From: Pseudomonas chlororaphis
GTDB taxonomy: Bacteria; Pseudomonadota; Gammaproteobacteria; Pseudomonadales; Pseudomonadaceae
Length of the DNA: 64,000 nt
Assembly: GCA_001023535.1 (NCBI GenBank)
Contig: CP011020.1
Coordinates: forward strand, 1,581,001-1,645,000
Direction: 5' to 3'
Of this stretch, positions 25,937 through 34,774 are shown piece by piece (the first letter of the stretch is position 1; every line of letters starts with the position of its first letter). Made by a program: the position numbers and the translations under genes. Below the pieces are notes generated by a model. It ran no database searches, was not told the origin of the DNA, and was given only the letters and a program-made list of their open reading frames with translations.

Positions 25937-28900
25937 TCAATCGCGCTTGGGCTCGCGGATCTTGTACCAGGCCACATACAGCGCCGGCAGGAACAACAGC
26001 GTTAGCAGCGTGGCGATGATGATCCCGCCGATCATCGCGTAAGCCATCGGCCCCCAGAACACTTCGCGGGCAATCGGGATCATCCCCAGGCTGGCGGCAG
26101 CGGCCGTGAGCAGGATCGGCCGGCGCCGGTGCTCGGTGGCCTCCACCACCGCATCCCAGGGCTCGTAGCCGTCGCGCTCATACTCATCGATCTGGGTCAC
26201 CAGGATCACCGAGTTGCGGATGATGATGCCGATCAGCGCCAGGATCCCCAGGATCGCCACGAAGCCCATGGGCGTACCCGTCGGCACCAGCGCCAGGACC
26301 ACGCCGATCAGGCCCAGGGGCGCCACGCTCGCCACCAGGAACAGCTTCTGCACGCTGTGCAGCTGGATCATCAGGAAAGTCGCCATCAGGAACAGCATCA
26401 GCGGCACGACACTGGCAATCGGCCCCTGGGCCTTGCTACTTTCCTCCACCGTACCGCCCGTGGCGACCTTGTAGCCCGCCGGCAAGCCGGCGGCGAACTT
26501 GTCGATGTCCGGTTGCAGTTGCTTGACCAGGTCAGTGGGCTGGATTTCGTCGCGCACCGCGGCCTTGATGGTGATGGTCGGCTTGCGGTCGCGCCGCCAC
26601 ACCAGTGGCTGCTCCAGCTCATAGCGCACGGTGGCGAACGCCAACAGCGGGATCGAGGCGCCGCCGGGGGTGACAATCTGCAGGTTCTGCAAGGTTTCCG
26701 GCGAACCGCGTTCGGCGTCGACGGCACGCCCCACCACATCGATCAGGTAGATATCGTCGTCGACCTGGGTCACGGGCGAGCCACTGACGATGCTGTTCAT
26801 CAGCCGGGCGACGTCATCGGAGGACAAGCCGAGTTGCCGCGCCTTGTCCTGGGCAATGTCAATGCGCAGCACCTTGCCCGGCTCGTTCCAGTCGTAAATG
26901 ATCTCTCCGATGTGCGAGTTCTTGTCCAGTTCGGTGGCCAGTTCGATGGCATGCTTGCGCACCTGGTCGATGTCCTTGCCGCTGACCCGGTACTGGATCG
27001 GCCGGCCCACCGGCGGGCCCATTTCCAGGGCTTGCACGTAGCTGCCGATGCCGACGAAGTCCTCGCGCAAGCGCTTTTGCAGGCGCTCGGTGAGGGCCGT
27101 GCGCGACTCCAGGCCCTTGCTGACGATCACCAGCTGCGCGTAGTACGGGTTCTGCAACTGCTGGTCCAGGGGCAGGTAGAAGCGAATCGCGCCTTCGCCG
27201 ATGTAGGTGCTCCAGCGCTCGATATCCGGGTCGCCCTTGAGGCTCGCTTCCAGGCGATCGACCGCCCGGCGCGTCTCGTCCATCGAGGCATTTTGCGGCA
27301 GGTTCAGGTCCACCAGGATTTCCGGCCGGTCCGAGGACGGGAAGAACTGGTTCTGCACGAAGCGCATGCAAAACACCGCCAGCACGAACAGCAGCACCGT
27401 AATGCCGATGGCCCACCAGCGATTGCGCATCGCCCACAACAGGCCGCCGTTGAACGCCCGGCCGATCCGGCCCGGTTCGGCGCTATGGGGCTTCACGTTG
27501 GTGCTGAGGATGTGCACGCCGATCACCGGGGCGAACAGTACCGCGACGATCCAGGACACCAGCATCGCCACGGCGATGACCGCGAACAGGGTGAAGGTGT
27601 ACTCGCCGGCGGAGCTGGCGTTCAGGCCGATGGGCACGAAACCGGCCACGGTCACCAGGGTCCCGGTGAGCATCGGGAACGCAGTGGAGGTATAGGCGAA
27701 GGTGGCGGCCTGGTCCTTGCTGTCGCCTTTCTCCAGACGCGTGACCATCATCTCCACGGTGATCATGGCGTCGTCCACCAGCAGCCCCAGGGCGATGATC
27801 AACGCCCCGAGGGAGATCCGCTGCATGGTAATGCCGCTGTACTCCATGAAGAGGAAGACCATCGCCAGCACCAGCGGGATCGAGCAGGCCACCACCAGCC
27901 CGGCGCGTATGCCCAGGCTGATGAAACTGACCACCAGCACGATGATCACCGCCTCGAACAACGCGCTGGTGAAGCCGCCGACGGCCTCCTCCACCACTTC
28001 GGCCTGGTCCGACACGGTGTGCACGCCGACGCCGACCGGCAGGTCGGCCGTCAGTTCGTTCATGCGCGCATGCAGGGCCTTGCCGAATGCCTGGATATTG
28101 CCGCCCTTCTTCATGGCGATGGCCAGGCCGATGGCTGGCGTGCCGTTGAAGCGGAACATCGGCGTGGCCGGGTCGACGTAGCCGCGACTGATGTCGGCGA
28201 TGTCAGTCAGGCGGTAGAACCGGTCGTTGAGCCGCAGATTGACGTTGGCCAGGTCTTTTTCCGACTGAAACTGCCCCGACGTGCGCACGGAAATCCGCTC
28301 GGGACCGGCGTCGATCACCCCGGCGGGCGTCACCGCGTTCTGCGATTGCAGGCTCTGCACCACCTGGCGCTGGTCGATGCCCAGTGCGGCGAGTTTGCGC
28401 GTGGAGAAGTTCAGGTACAGCACTTCGTCCTGTTCGCCGATCATCTCCACCTTGCCCAGGCCTGGCACGTCGCGGATTTCGGCACGGACCTGCTCCACGT
28501 AGTCGCGCAACTGGCGCATCGACAAGCCGTCGCCGGTGAAGGCATACACCGAACCGTACACGTCACCGAACTCGTCGTTGAACCCCGGGCCTTGCAGGCC
28601 TTCGGGGAAGTCGCCACGAATGTCGTTGATCTTCTTGCGCACCTGGTACCAGATCTCGGGAATGTCCTTGGCACTGGTGGTATCGCGCAGGTACACGAAC
28701 ACCGTCGACTCCCCCGGACGGGTGTAGCTCTTGACGTAGTCGAGGGAGTCGAGCTCTTCGAGTTTCTTCTCGATGCGGTCGGTGACCTGCTTGAGGGTTT
28801 CTTCCTGGGTCGCACCGGGCCAACGGGTCTGGATGACCATGGTCTTGATGGTGAACGAAGGGTCTTCTTCGCGCCCCAGGTTAAGGTAGGAAAACACCCC

Positions 28901-28984
28901 CATCAGCAACGCAACGAACATCAGGTACCAGACGAACGACTGATGCCGCAGGGCCCATTCGGATAAGTTGAAAGGCCCTTTCAT
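25937..28984 (-). CDS. RND efflux pump inner-membrane transporter (TriC-like)
   Basis: The 1015-residue RND permease has twelve predicted helices and two large periplasmic loops. Proton-relay aspartates are seen in ALGLLVDDAMITVEMMV (helix 4). Length and a preceding pair of adaptor genes match the TriABC triclosan pump of P. aeruginosa, whose TriC is also about 1015 residues. It starts within the last bases of the upstream adaptor gene. An outer-membrane partner is not encoded here, as for TriABC, which borrows OpmH. Confidence 0.88.
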   Translation of the reverse strand: MKGPFNLSEWALRHQSFVWYLMFVALLMGVFSYLNLGREEDPSFTIKTMVIQTRWPGATQEETLKQVTDRIEKKLEELDSLDYVKSYTRPGESTVFVYLRDTTSAKDIPEIWYQVRKKINDIRGDFPEGLQGPGFNDEFGDVYGSVYAFTGDGLSMRQLRDYVEQVRAEIRDVPGLGKVEMIGEQDEVLYLNFSTRKLAALGIDQRQVVQSLQSQNAVTPAGVIDAGPERISVRTSGQFQSEKDLANVNLRLNDRFYRLTDIADISRGYVDPATPMFRFNGTPAIGLAIAMKKGGNIQAFGKALHARMNELTADLPVGVGVHTVSDQAEVVEEAVGGFTSALFEAVIIVLVVSFISLGIRAGLVVACSIPLVLAMVFLFMEYSGITMQRISLGALIIALGLLVDDAMITVEMMVTRLEKGDSKDQAATFAYTSTAFPMLTGTLVTVAGFVPIGLNASSAGEYTFTLFAVIAVAMLVSWIVAVLFAPVIGVHILSTNVKPHSAEPGRIGRAFNGGLLWAMRNRWWAIGITVLLFVLAVFCMRFVQNQFFPSSDRPEILVDLNLPQNASMDETRRAVDRLEASLKGDPDIERWSTYIGEGAIRFYLPLDQQLQNPYYAQLVIVSKGLESRTALTERLQKRLREDFVGIGSYVQALEMGPPVGRPIQYRVSGKDIDQVRKHAIELATELDKNSHIGEIIYDWNEPGKVLRIDIAQDKARQLGLSSDDVARLMNSIVSGSPVTQVDDDIYLIDVVGRAVDAERGSPETLQNLQIVTPGGASIPLLAFATVRYELEQPLVWRRDRKPTITIKAAVRDEIQPTDLVKQLQPDIDKFAAGLPAGYKVATGGTVEESSKAQGPIASVVPLMLFLMATFLMIQLHSVQKLFLVASVAPLGLIGVVLALVPTGTPMGFVAILGILALIGIIIRNSVILVTQIDEYERDGYEPWDAVVEATEHRRRPILLTAAAASLGMIPIAREVFWGPMAYAMIGGIIIATLLTLLFLPALYVAWYKIREPKRD

Positions 28985-30045
28985 CGTGCGTCCTCGTCGA
29001 GTTTCACTTTCTGCCCCGGCTTGAGGCTGTTCACGCCGGCGCTGACCACGCGGTCGCCCGGCTTGATGCCATTGGCGACCAGCACCGAGTCCGCCGAACG
29101 CTCGATGATCCGCACGTCGCGAGGCGAGACCGTTTGGTTCTGCGGGTCGATCAGCCAGATCCGGGCCTTGCCATCGACCTCTTGCAGCGCACTGAGGGGC
29201 AGCTCGATCCGCGGTTCAATGGCCGAACTCAGGGTGACGCTGATGGCCGTGCCCAGGCGAAAGCCCGGCGGCGTCTCGGCCAGCGTCAGTCGCGCGCGAC
29301 GCGTGCGCGTTGCACTCTGGGCCTGGGGTTCGATCTCGCGGACGGTGGCGGTGGTGCGGGTGGCCGGATCCAGCTGCGCGGCAACTTCGAATACGACGCC
29401 GGCGGGCAGCCGGTCGACCAAGTCGGCCGGCAGGTCGATCACCGCTTCCTTGATGTCCGGGCGAGCCAGGGTCACCACTTGCTGGCCGGCGGTGACCACC
29501 TGCCCGGCTTCGGCATTCCAGGCCGTGACCACCGCATCGTGATCGGTGTGCAGCTCGCTGTAGTTGAGTTGATCACGGGCCTGTTGCACCGCTGCCTTGG
29601 CCTGTTCTAGCGAGGCCCCGGTGGTCTTCAGGTCGGTCTGGGCGATGTCCAGTTGCGCCTGGGCACCGACGCCACGGTCGAACAATTGCTGCTGGCGGCG
29701 GGCATTGGCCTGGGCATTGATGTACTGCGCCTCGATCCGCGCCAAGTCGCCCTGGGCGGCAAGCAACTGGTTCTGCTGGTCGGTGGGGTCGAGGGTGGCG
29801 AGCAGGTCGCCCTTCTTCACTTCGGCGCCGACATCGACATTGCGCCTGGCGATTCGCCCGGGCACGCGGAAACCCACGTTGGTCTCGTAGCGCGCCTGGA
29901 TGTTCCCGGCAAAGCGTCCGAGAGCCTGTTGGTCCAGGGCCTGCACTTCAACGGACAGCACCGGGCGTACCGGCTCGGGCGGGGCTTCTTCCTTCGAACA
30001 GGCGACCAGCAGCAACGCCATCAGGAACGTCCATGGACCTTTCAT
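28981..30045 (-). CDS. RND periplasmic adaptor, lipoprotein (TriB-like)
   Basis: The 354-residue membrane-fusion protein has a lipoprotein signal (FLMALLLVACSKEE, lipobox cysteine C16). It has the split lipoyl domain (VGFRVPGRIARRNVDVGAEV) with a coiled-coil hairpin in the middle and a beta-barrel region after. It overlaps the transporter start and the upstream adaptor stop by 4 bases each, so the three genes are translationally coupled. Two different adaptors in one operon is the TriABC pattern. Confidence 0.87.
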   Translation of the reverse strand: MKGPWTFLMALLLVACSKEEAPPEPVRPVLSVEVQALDQQALGRFAGNIQARYETNVGFRVPGRIARRNVDVGAEVKKGDLLATLDPTDQQNQLLAAQGDLARIEAQYINAQANARRQQQLFDRGVGAQAQLDIAQTDLKTTGASLEQAKAAVQQARDQLNYSELHTDHDAVVTAWNAEAGQVVTAGQQVVTLARPDIKEAVIDLPADLVDRLPAGVVFEVAAQLDPATRTTATVREIEPQAQSATRTRRARLTLAETPPGFRLGTAISVTLSSAIEPRIELPLSALQEVDGKARIWLIDPQNQTVSPRDVRIIERSADSVLVANGIKPGDRVVSAGVNSLKPGQKVKLDEDAR

Positions 30046-31145
30046 GGCTGGGCTCCTGTCGGGGGTTTCGCGGCGGTGTTTTCAGCGATCTCGACGCGTA
30101 CGCCGGGGTGCAGCAACTGCCCGCCGGCAGTGACGACGTTCTCGCCGCCCTTGAGCCCGTCGCTGATGATGACCTTGCCGGTCAGGTAGCGACCGACGGT
30201 GACCGAATGCAGTTGCGCCTTGCCCTCGCCGTCCACCAGCCACACGGCCGGCTCGCTGAGGTTCTTGGTCAACGCCGACCAGGGCAGCTCGACGGCGGTC
30301 TGGCCCGCGGATTTGGCCGTGGCGCTGACCACCGACCCCAGGCGCATGCCTTCGGGCAGGTCATCGAGGGTGACCTTGACCTGCACCGTGCCGGTCTGGG
30401 CGGACACTGCCGGAGTGATTTCACGCACCTTGCCCGTGGTCTGGACGGCCGGGTTGTCCAGCAGGCTGATGACAATCGCCGGATCCGAGGGTGGTTCACG
30501 CAACAGCGATTCGTAGATGTTGAACACCGCGTCGCGCGCGCCGTCCTGGGCCAGGCTGAAAATCGGCTCGGTGGCCTGCACCACCTGCCCCACCTCGGCC
30601 TGGCGCGCCGTGATGATGCCCGGCGCCTCGGCGACCAGCGCGGTGTAGCTCAACTGTTCGCGGGCATTGGCCAACTGGGCCTGGGCCGCGGTCAAGGCAC
30701 TCTGGCTGCTGCGCAACTGCGCCTGGGCCGCGTCGTATTCGCTCTGGCTGGTGTAGCCCTTGGGCAAGAGTTTCTGCTGGCGCACGAACGCTGCCGCACT
30801 CTGCTTGACCCGCGCCTGCTCGGCGGCCACCTGGGCCTCGGCGGAGTCGACGTTGGTCTGCAAGTCCCGCGGATCGAGGCGGGCGAGCACTTGTCGTGCC
30901 GAAACCCTGTCGCCGACATCCACCTTGCGCTCGATGATCTTGCCGCCCACGCGAAACGAAAGGTCGGTCTGCACCCGCGCCTGGACATCACCGGTCAGCG
31001 TCACCGAGGCCGCATATTCGCTGGGCACGACCTGCTGCACGAAGACCCGTGGCAAGGCTTTTTCAACAGGTTTTTCATCACCGCATCCCGCCAACAACGC
31101 ACACAAGGCCAAGCCAACAACCCGTTTGATTCGAGGACCAGCCAT
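30042..31145 (-). CDS. RND periplasmic adaptor, lipoprotein (TriA-like)
   Basis: The first gene of the RND operon encodes a 367-residue adaptor with a lipobox (ALCALLAGCGDEK). Lipoyl halves lie around DLSFRVGGKIIERKVDVGD and the AEVGQVVQATEPIF return strand, with a helical hairpin between. I set the start at ATG 31145 (MAGPRIKRVVGLA); a longer frame with a GTG start has no signal-like N-terminus. The divergent gene is a predicted ATPase. Confidence 0.86.
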   Translation of the reverse strand: MAGPRIKRVVGLALCALLAGCGDEKPVEKALPRVFVQQVVPSEYAASVTLTGDVQARVQTDLSFRVGGKIIERKVDVGDRVSARQVLARLDPRDLQTNVDSAEAQVAAEQARVKQSAAAFVRQQKLLPKGYTSQSEYDAAQAQLRSSQSALTAAQAQLANAREQLSYTALVAEAPGIITARQAEVGQVVQATEPIFSLAQDGARDAVFNIYESLLREPPSDPAIVISLLDNPAVQTTGKVREITPAVSAQTGTVQVKVTLDDLPEGMRLGSVVSATAKSAGQTAVELPWSALTKNLSEPAVWLVDGEGKAQLHSVTVGRYLTGKVIISDGLKGGENVVTAGGQLLHPGVRVEIAENTAAKPPTGAQP

Positions 31146-31250
31146 GCAGACTCCTTGCATTGCACGAACGTGCCAGTGACGATACGACTGTGAGCTTAGA
31201 ACAGGGTTCCACGGATGCACAGACGCTAACCCGACAGCAGGAAATCGCCC

Positions 31251-32411
31251 ATGCTCAGAACACTCGCGGTGGCCAACTACCGCTCCATCAACAAGCTGGT
31301 GATCCCCTTGGGGCGGCTGAACCTGATCACCGGCCCCAATGGCAGCGGCAAGTCCAATCTGTACCGCGCCCTGCGCCTGCTGGCTGAAACCGCGCAGGGT
31401 GGCGTGGTCAACGCCCTGGCCCGCGAAGGTGGCCTGGACTCGACCTTCTGGGCCGGGCCGGAGGAAATCAGCCGACGCATGCGCAGCGGCGATGTGCCTG
31501 TGCAGGGCATCGTGCGTCAGGGCACCAAGCGCCTGCGCCTGGGCTTTGCCGGGGAAGACTTCAGCTATTCGATCGCCCTGGGCCTGCCGGAGCCCAGCCT
31601 CTCGGCGTTTTCACTGGACCCTGAAATCAAGCGCGAATGCATCTGGGCCGGCCCGGTCTTTCGTCCCGCCAGTCTGCTGGTGGACCGCAACGGGCCAATG
31701 ATCCGTGCCCGCGAAGGCCGCGCCTGGGATGTACTGGCCCAGCACACGCCCACCTTCGACAGCCTGTTCGATCAGGTCGGCAGCTTGCGCTCCTCGCCGG
31801 AGGTGTTCCAGATGCGCGAATTCATCCGACGCTGGCGCTTCTACGACCACTTTCGCAGCGACGCCGACGCCCCGGTACGCCAGCCACAACTGGGCACTCG
31901 CACGCCGGTGCTGCACCACGACGGCCGCGACCTGGCCGCCGCCCTGCAGACCATCCTTGAGATCGGCGACGTCGAGGCGTTGCACGCCACCATTGGCGAT
32001 GCGTTCCCTGGCGCCCGGCTGCACATCGAAAAACTCCAAGGTGGGCGTTTCGCGATCGCGTTCCAGCAGCACGGCCTGCTGCGTCCGCTGTCCGCCGCCG
32101 AACTGTCGGACGGCACCCTGCGCTACCTGTTGCTGGTCGCCGCCCTGCTCACACCGCGACCGCCGTCGCTGATGGTGCTCAACGAACCTGAAACCAGCCT
32201 GCACCCCGATCTGCTACCGGCCCTGGCACGCTTGATCATCCGCGCCTCGGCCAATTGCCAGATCTGGGTCGTGTCCCATGCCACGCGCCTGATCGCCGCC
32301 CTGCAACAAGACGAGGACTGCAATTGCATCGTGCTGGAAAAAGACCTGGGACAGACCGCAGTGGTGGGCCAGGGAATGCTGGATATGCCGGCCTGGAACT
32401 GGCCGGATTGA
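31251..32411 (+). CDS. Predicted AAA/RecF-like ATPase (COG4637-type)
   Basis: The 386-residue protein has an N-terminal Walker A (GPNGSGKSN, residues 28-36) following ANYRSINKLVIPLGRLNLI, the usual start of RecF/SMC-like predicted ATPases. The C-terminal half has an ABC-like signature (LSDGTLRYLLLVAALLTP) and NEPETSLHPDLLPALARLI in the Walker B place, where the common Asp is Asn. It is a single-gene unit. Such ATPases occur in repair or defence contexts, but no nuclease partner lies beside it. Role unknown. Confidence 0.8.
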   Translation: MLRTLAVANYRSINKLVIPLGRLNLITGPNGSGKSNLYRALRLLAETAQGGVVNALAREGGLDSTFWAGPEEISRRMRSGDVPVQGIVRQGTKRLRLGFAGEDFSYSIALGLPEPSLSAFSLDPEIKRECIWAGPVFRPASLLVDRNGPMIRAREGRAWDVLAQHTPTFDSLFDQVGSLRSSPEVFQMREFIRRWRFYDHFRSDADAPVRQPQLGTRTPVLHHDGRDLAAALQTILEIGDVEALHATIGDAFPGARLHIEKLQGGRFAIAFQQHGLLRPLSAAELSDGTLRYLLLVAALLTPRPPSLMVLNEPETSLHPDLLPALARLIIRASANCQIWVVSHATRLIAALQQDEDCNCIVLEKDLGQTAVVGQGMLDMPAWNWPD

Positions 32412-32537
32412 CCGGCAGGATTTGCACAAGCGTTGCAGGGGGACTATTTTCCTTGCGCTGCAGGACGGGTTTGATCGCCCGCCAAGGAAACGCAGCCAAC
32501 CGCCAGCCTCTCTGGCGACACACACAAGGAGAATTGA

Positions 32538-32633
32538 ATGGCCAACGTGAAAGCCCCCCAACCACTCGCCCCGCAAGACGTGGTCAAACTGCTCGTGGCC
32601 CTGCGCCGAGCGCTGAAGAACAGAGCTGCGTAG
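32538..32633 (+). CDS. Candidate 31-residue small protein
   Basis: The frame begins at an ATG with AAGGAG seven bases upstream and reads MANVKAPQPLAPQDVVKLLV, ending ALRRALKNRAA. It is a short basic amphipathic helix after a proline-rich start. It follows the ATPase gene by 127 bases and ends just before a repeat hairpin. The good ribosome site argues that it is translated. It could also be the remnant start of a longer gene cut by the repeat. No family recognised. Confidence 0.45.
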   Translation: MANVKAPQPLAPQDVVKLLVALRRALKNRAA

Positions 32634-32654
32634 CACAGCAGAATCGATGTGCCA

Positions 32655-32686
32655 TTGTGGCGAGCGGATCAATCCCCTCGCCACAA
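32655..32686. repeat. Degenerate single REP-like hairpin
   Basis: Arms TTGTGGCGAG and CTCGCCACAA are intact, but the inner part (CGGATCAATCCC) is degenerate compared with GGGGATTTATCCCC. It lies between the small frame and metQ, both ends convergent. Confidence 0.7.
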
Positions 32687-32705
32687 ACGCGTCAGCTTGG
32701 CTCGA

Positions 32706-33488
32706 TCAGAACGCCGGCAATACCGCGCCGCTGTATTTCTGCTCGATGAACGCCTTCACTTCAGGGCTGGTCAGGGCCTTGGCCAGTTTCTGGATGGCCG
32801 GGCTGTCCTTGTTGTCAGGACGCGCCACCAGGAAGTTCACGTAAGGCGAATCCGAACCTTCGATCACCAAAGCATCCTTGGCCGGGTTCAGACCCGCTTC
32901 CAGCGCGTAGTTGGTGTTGATCATGTCCAGGTCGACCTGGTCCAGCACACGCGGCAGCATGGCCGATTCCAGCTCCTTGAACTTGAAGTTGTGCGGGTTC
33001 TTGGCGATGTCTTTCGGCGTGGCCAGGGCGTTCTTCGGATCCTTGAGCTCGATCAGGCCCGCCTTCTGCAGCAGGATCAGGGCGCGACCGCTGTTGCTGC
33101 CTTCGTTGGGGATGGCAATGGTGGCGCCGTCTTTGAGCTCGGCCAGGCTTTTGACTTTCTTCGAGTAGCCGCCGAAGGGTTCGACGTGCACGCCGATAAC
33201 GGTCACCAGGTTGGTGCCTTTGCCTTCGTTGAAGCTCTTGAGGTACGGCAGGGTCTGGAAGTAGTTGGCGTCCAGGCGCTTCTGGTCGACCTGTACGTTG
33301 GGTTGCACGTAGTCGGTGAAGACCTTGATTTGCAGGTCCACGCCTTCCTTGGCCAGGGCCGGCTTGATCAGTTCGAGGATCTCGGCGTGGGGCACCGGGG
33401 TGGCGGCCACGACCAGTTTTTCCGCCGCCTGGGCCAGGCCCGAAGTCAGGGCTGCCGCCAATGCGGTAAACAACAGAACCTTTTTCAT
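32706..33488 (-). CDS. metQ: MetQ/NlpA-family methionine-binding protein (orphan)
   Basis: The 260-residue protein has a signal peptide (MKKVLLFTALAAALTSGLAQA) and the NlpA/MetQ domain: KLVVAATPVPHAEILELIKP, IKVFTDYVQPNVQVDQKRLD and NYFQTLPYLKSF. There is no lipobox cysteine. No ATPase or permease gene lies beside it, so it must serve a transporter encoded elsewhere, perhaps the one at 2534-4292. Upstream is an unusually AT-rich stretch that should hold its promoter. Confidence 0.88.
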   Translation of the reverse strand: MKKVLLFTALAAALTSGLAQAAEKLVVAATPVPHAEILELIKPALAKEGVDLQIKVFTDYVQPNVQVDQKRLDANYFQTLPYLKSFNEGKGTNLVTVIGVHVEPFGGYSKKVKSLAELKDGATIAIPNEGSNSGRALILLQKAGLIELKDPKNALATPKDIAKNPHNFKFKELESAMLPRVLDQVDLDMINTNYALEAGLNPAKDALVIEGSDSPYVNFLVARPDNKDSPAIQKLAKALTSPEVKAFIEQKYSGAVLPAF

Positions 33489-33569
33489 GCAGTGTCCTTA
33501 TCGAGAATCACCGTCGCCCGCGGCGACAGCCAGAAAGTGAGAGTGCCAGCGAAGTGCTATCGCTGGCGT

Positions 33570-33650
33570 GAGACGGACAATACCGATATTTTTTATGCCT
33601 TAACAATATCTTTTATTCAAATTCATATTCATTTTGCTCATATAAGTAAC
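33570..33650. promoter_or_regulatory. AT-rich island upstream of orphan metQ
   Basis: About 80 bases of strongly AT-rich DNA stand out from the GC-rich surroundings, with TATTTTTTATG, TTATTCAAATTCATATTC and similar tracts. It is placed to hold the metQ promoter and binding sites for a regulator. No single element can be named with certainty. Confidence 0.4.
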
Positions 33651-33653
33651 CGA

Positions 33654-33766
33654 CCGTGGCGAGGGAGCTTGCTCCCGCTGGGACGGTCCGACGTCTCGGG
33701 CGAAGCGGCCCTGAAAATATTACGGCGGCTGCGCAACCGAGCGGGTGCCAGCGCCCTCGCCACAGG
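33654..33766. repeat. BOX/REP-like element, 'GAGGGAGCTTGCTCCC' subfamily, degenerate right arm
   Basis: The left arm CGTGGCGAGGGAGCTTGCTC is canonical; the right arm reads GCGGGTGCCAGCGCCCTCGCCACA with changes. It ends 3 bases before the stop codon of the sigma-54 activator gene. Confidence 0.75.
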
Positions 33767-33768
33767 TT

Positions 33769-34704
33769 TTATACCGCTTGGTCCAGCCGGGCGAGCAGCG
33801 CTTTGAGCGCCATGCGTTCAGTGTCGGTACCACGAGCAATGACCTGCGCCACCTGCTGCTCGATCAGCGCCAGCACCGATGGCTGCGCCGGCAGGTTCAA
33901 ATGTTCCGGCAGGATCTCCTCCCCGGTGCTGACCAGCAACGCAAAATGAATGACGTTCTCCAGCTCGCGGGTGTTCCCCGGCCAACTGTGTCGCTCCAAC
34001 GCACGCTGGGCTGCCTCGCTGATCAGCGGCACCGCCAGGCCAAGGCGCTGGCTGTAGATGCCCAGGAAGTACTCGGCCAGGGACAGGATATCGCCCACCC
34101 GTTCGCGCAGGGCCGGCAGTTCCAGGTGCCCTTCGCTGAGGTAATGGTAGAGCCGCTGATGAAATTTCCCGGCCTCCACCGCCTGCGCCAGGTCGATGCT
34201 GGTGGCCGCGACCAGGCGTACGTCCACCGGGCTGGGTTGGTGCGCACCGACGCGAGTGACTTCATGGTTTTCCAGGGCGGCGAGCAACTTGACCTGGATC
34301 GGCAGCGGCAAATCGCCGATCTCATCCAGGTACAGGGTGCCGCCGTTGGCCGAACCGAACCAACCGGCCCGGCTGCTGGCCGAACCGCTGTAGCTGCCGG
34401 CGGCATAGCCGAACAGTTCGGCATCGGCGTAGGTCGGGCTGATGGCGCCGCAGTTGACGGACACGAACAACCCGCCGCGCTCGCTTTCGCGATGGATGTG
34501 CCGGGCCAGCAACTCCTTGCCGGTGCCGGTTTCACCGCGTATCAGCACCGAGATCGCCCGCGGCGCCAGTTGCTCCAGGGCCTGGCGCAACTGGCGCGAA
34601 CGTGGATCGACGAACACCAGCGCCTTGGCACGGATGCTCAGGGGGCTTTTTTCCGCCTCGGGAAAGGTCAGCAATGGCTGACCGAAGGTTTCATGCAAAC
34701 TCAT
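33769..34704 (-). CDS. Sigma-54-type AAA+ transcription activator with altered GAFTGA loop
   Basis: The 311-residue protein is mostly the AAA+ sigma-54 interaction domain: Walker A GETGTGKE (57-64), Walker B GGTLYLDEIGD (121-131) and the arginine-finger region RLYHYLSEG. The GAFTGA loop that contacts sigma-54 reads GSYSGS (103-108). There is no N-terminal sensory domain. After HSWPGNTRELENVI I see no Fis-type helix-turn-helix; the tail ends in TERMALKALLARLDQAV. It resembles the short SfnR-like regulators of sulfur genes, which fits its neighbour metQ. Whether it can bind DNA or activate is open. Confidence 0.8.
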   Translation of the reverse strand: MSLHETFGQPLLTFPEAEKSPLSIRAKALVFVDPRSRQLRQALEQLAPRAISVLIRGETGTGKELLARHIHRESERGGLFVSVNCGAISPTYADAELFGYAAGSYSGSASSRAGWFGSANGGTLYLDEIGDLPLPIQVKLLAALENHEVTRVGAHQPSPVDVRLVAATSIDLAQAVEAGKFHQRLYHYLSEGHLELPALRERVGDILSLAEYFLGIYSQRLGLAVPLISEAAQRALERHSWPGNTRELENVIHFALLVSTGEEILPEHLNLPAQPSVLALIEQQVAQVIARGTDTERMALKALLARLDQAV

Positions 34705-34774
34705 GGCAGTCTCCGCGCCATACCGCCGGCAGACGGAGGGGCACTCTTGAATTCAGGGCAGATACAACGCAGCG

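Noticed and set aside
26129..28966. 945-codon frame on the plus strand opposite the RND transporter
   Set aside because: Its composition (His, Gln, Asp, Arg, Gly) is typical of antisense frames in GC-rich Pseudomonas genes, and the RND gene is unmistakable.
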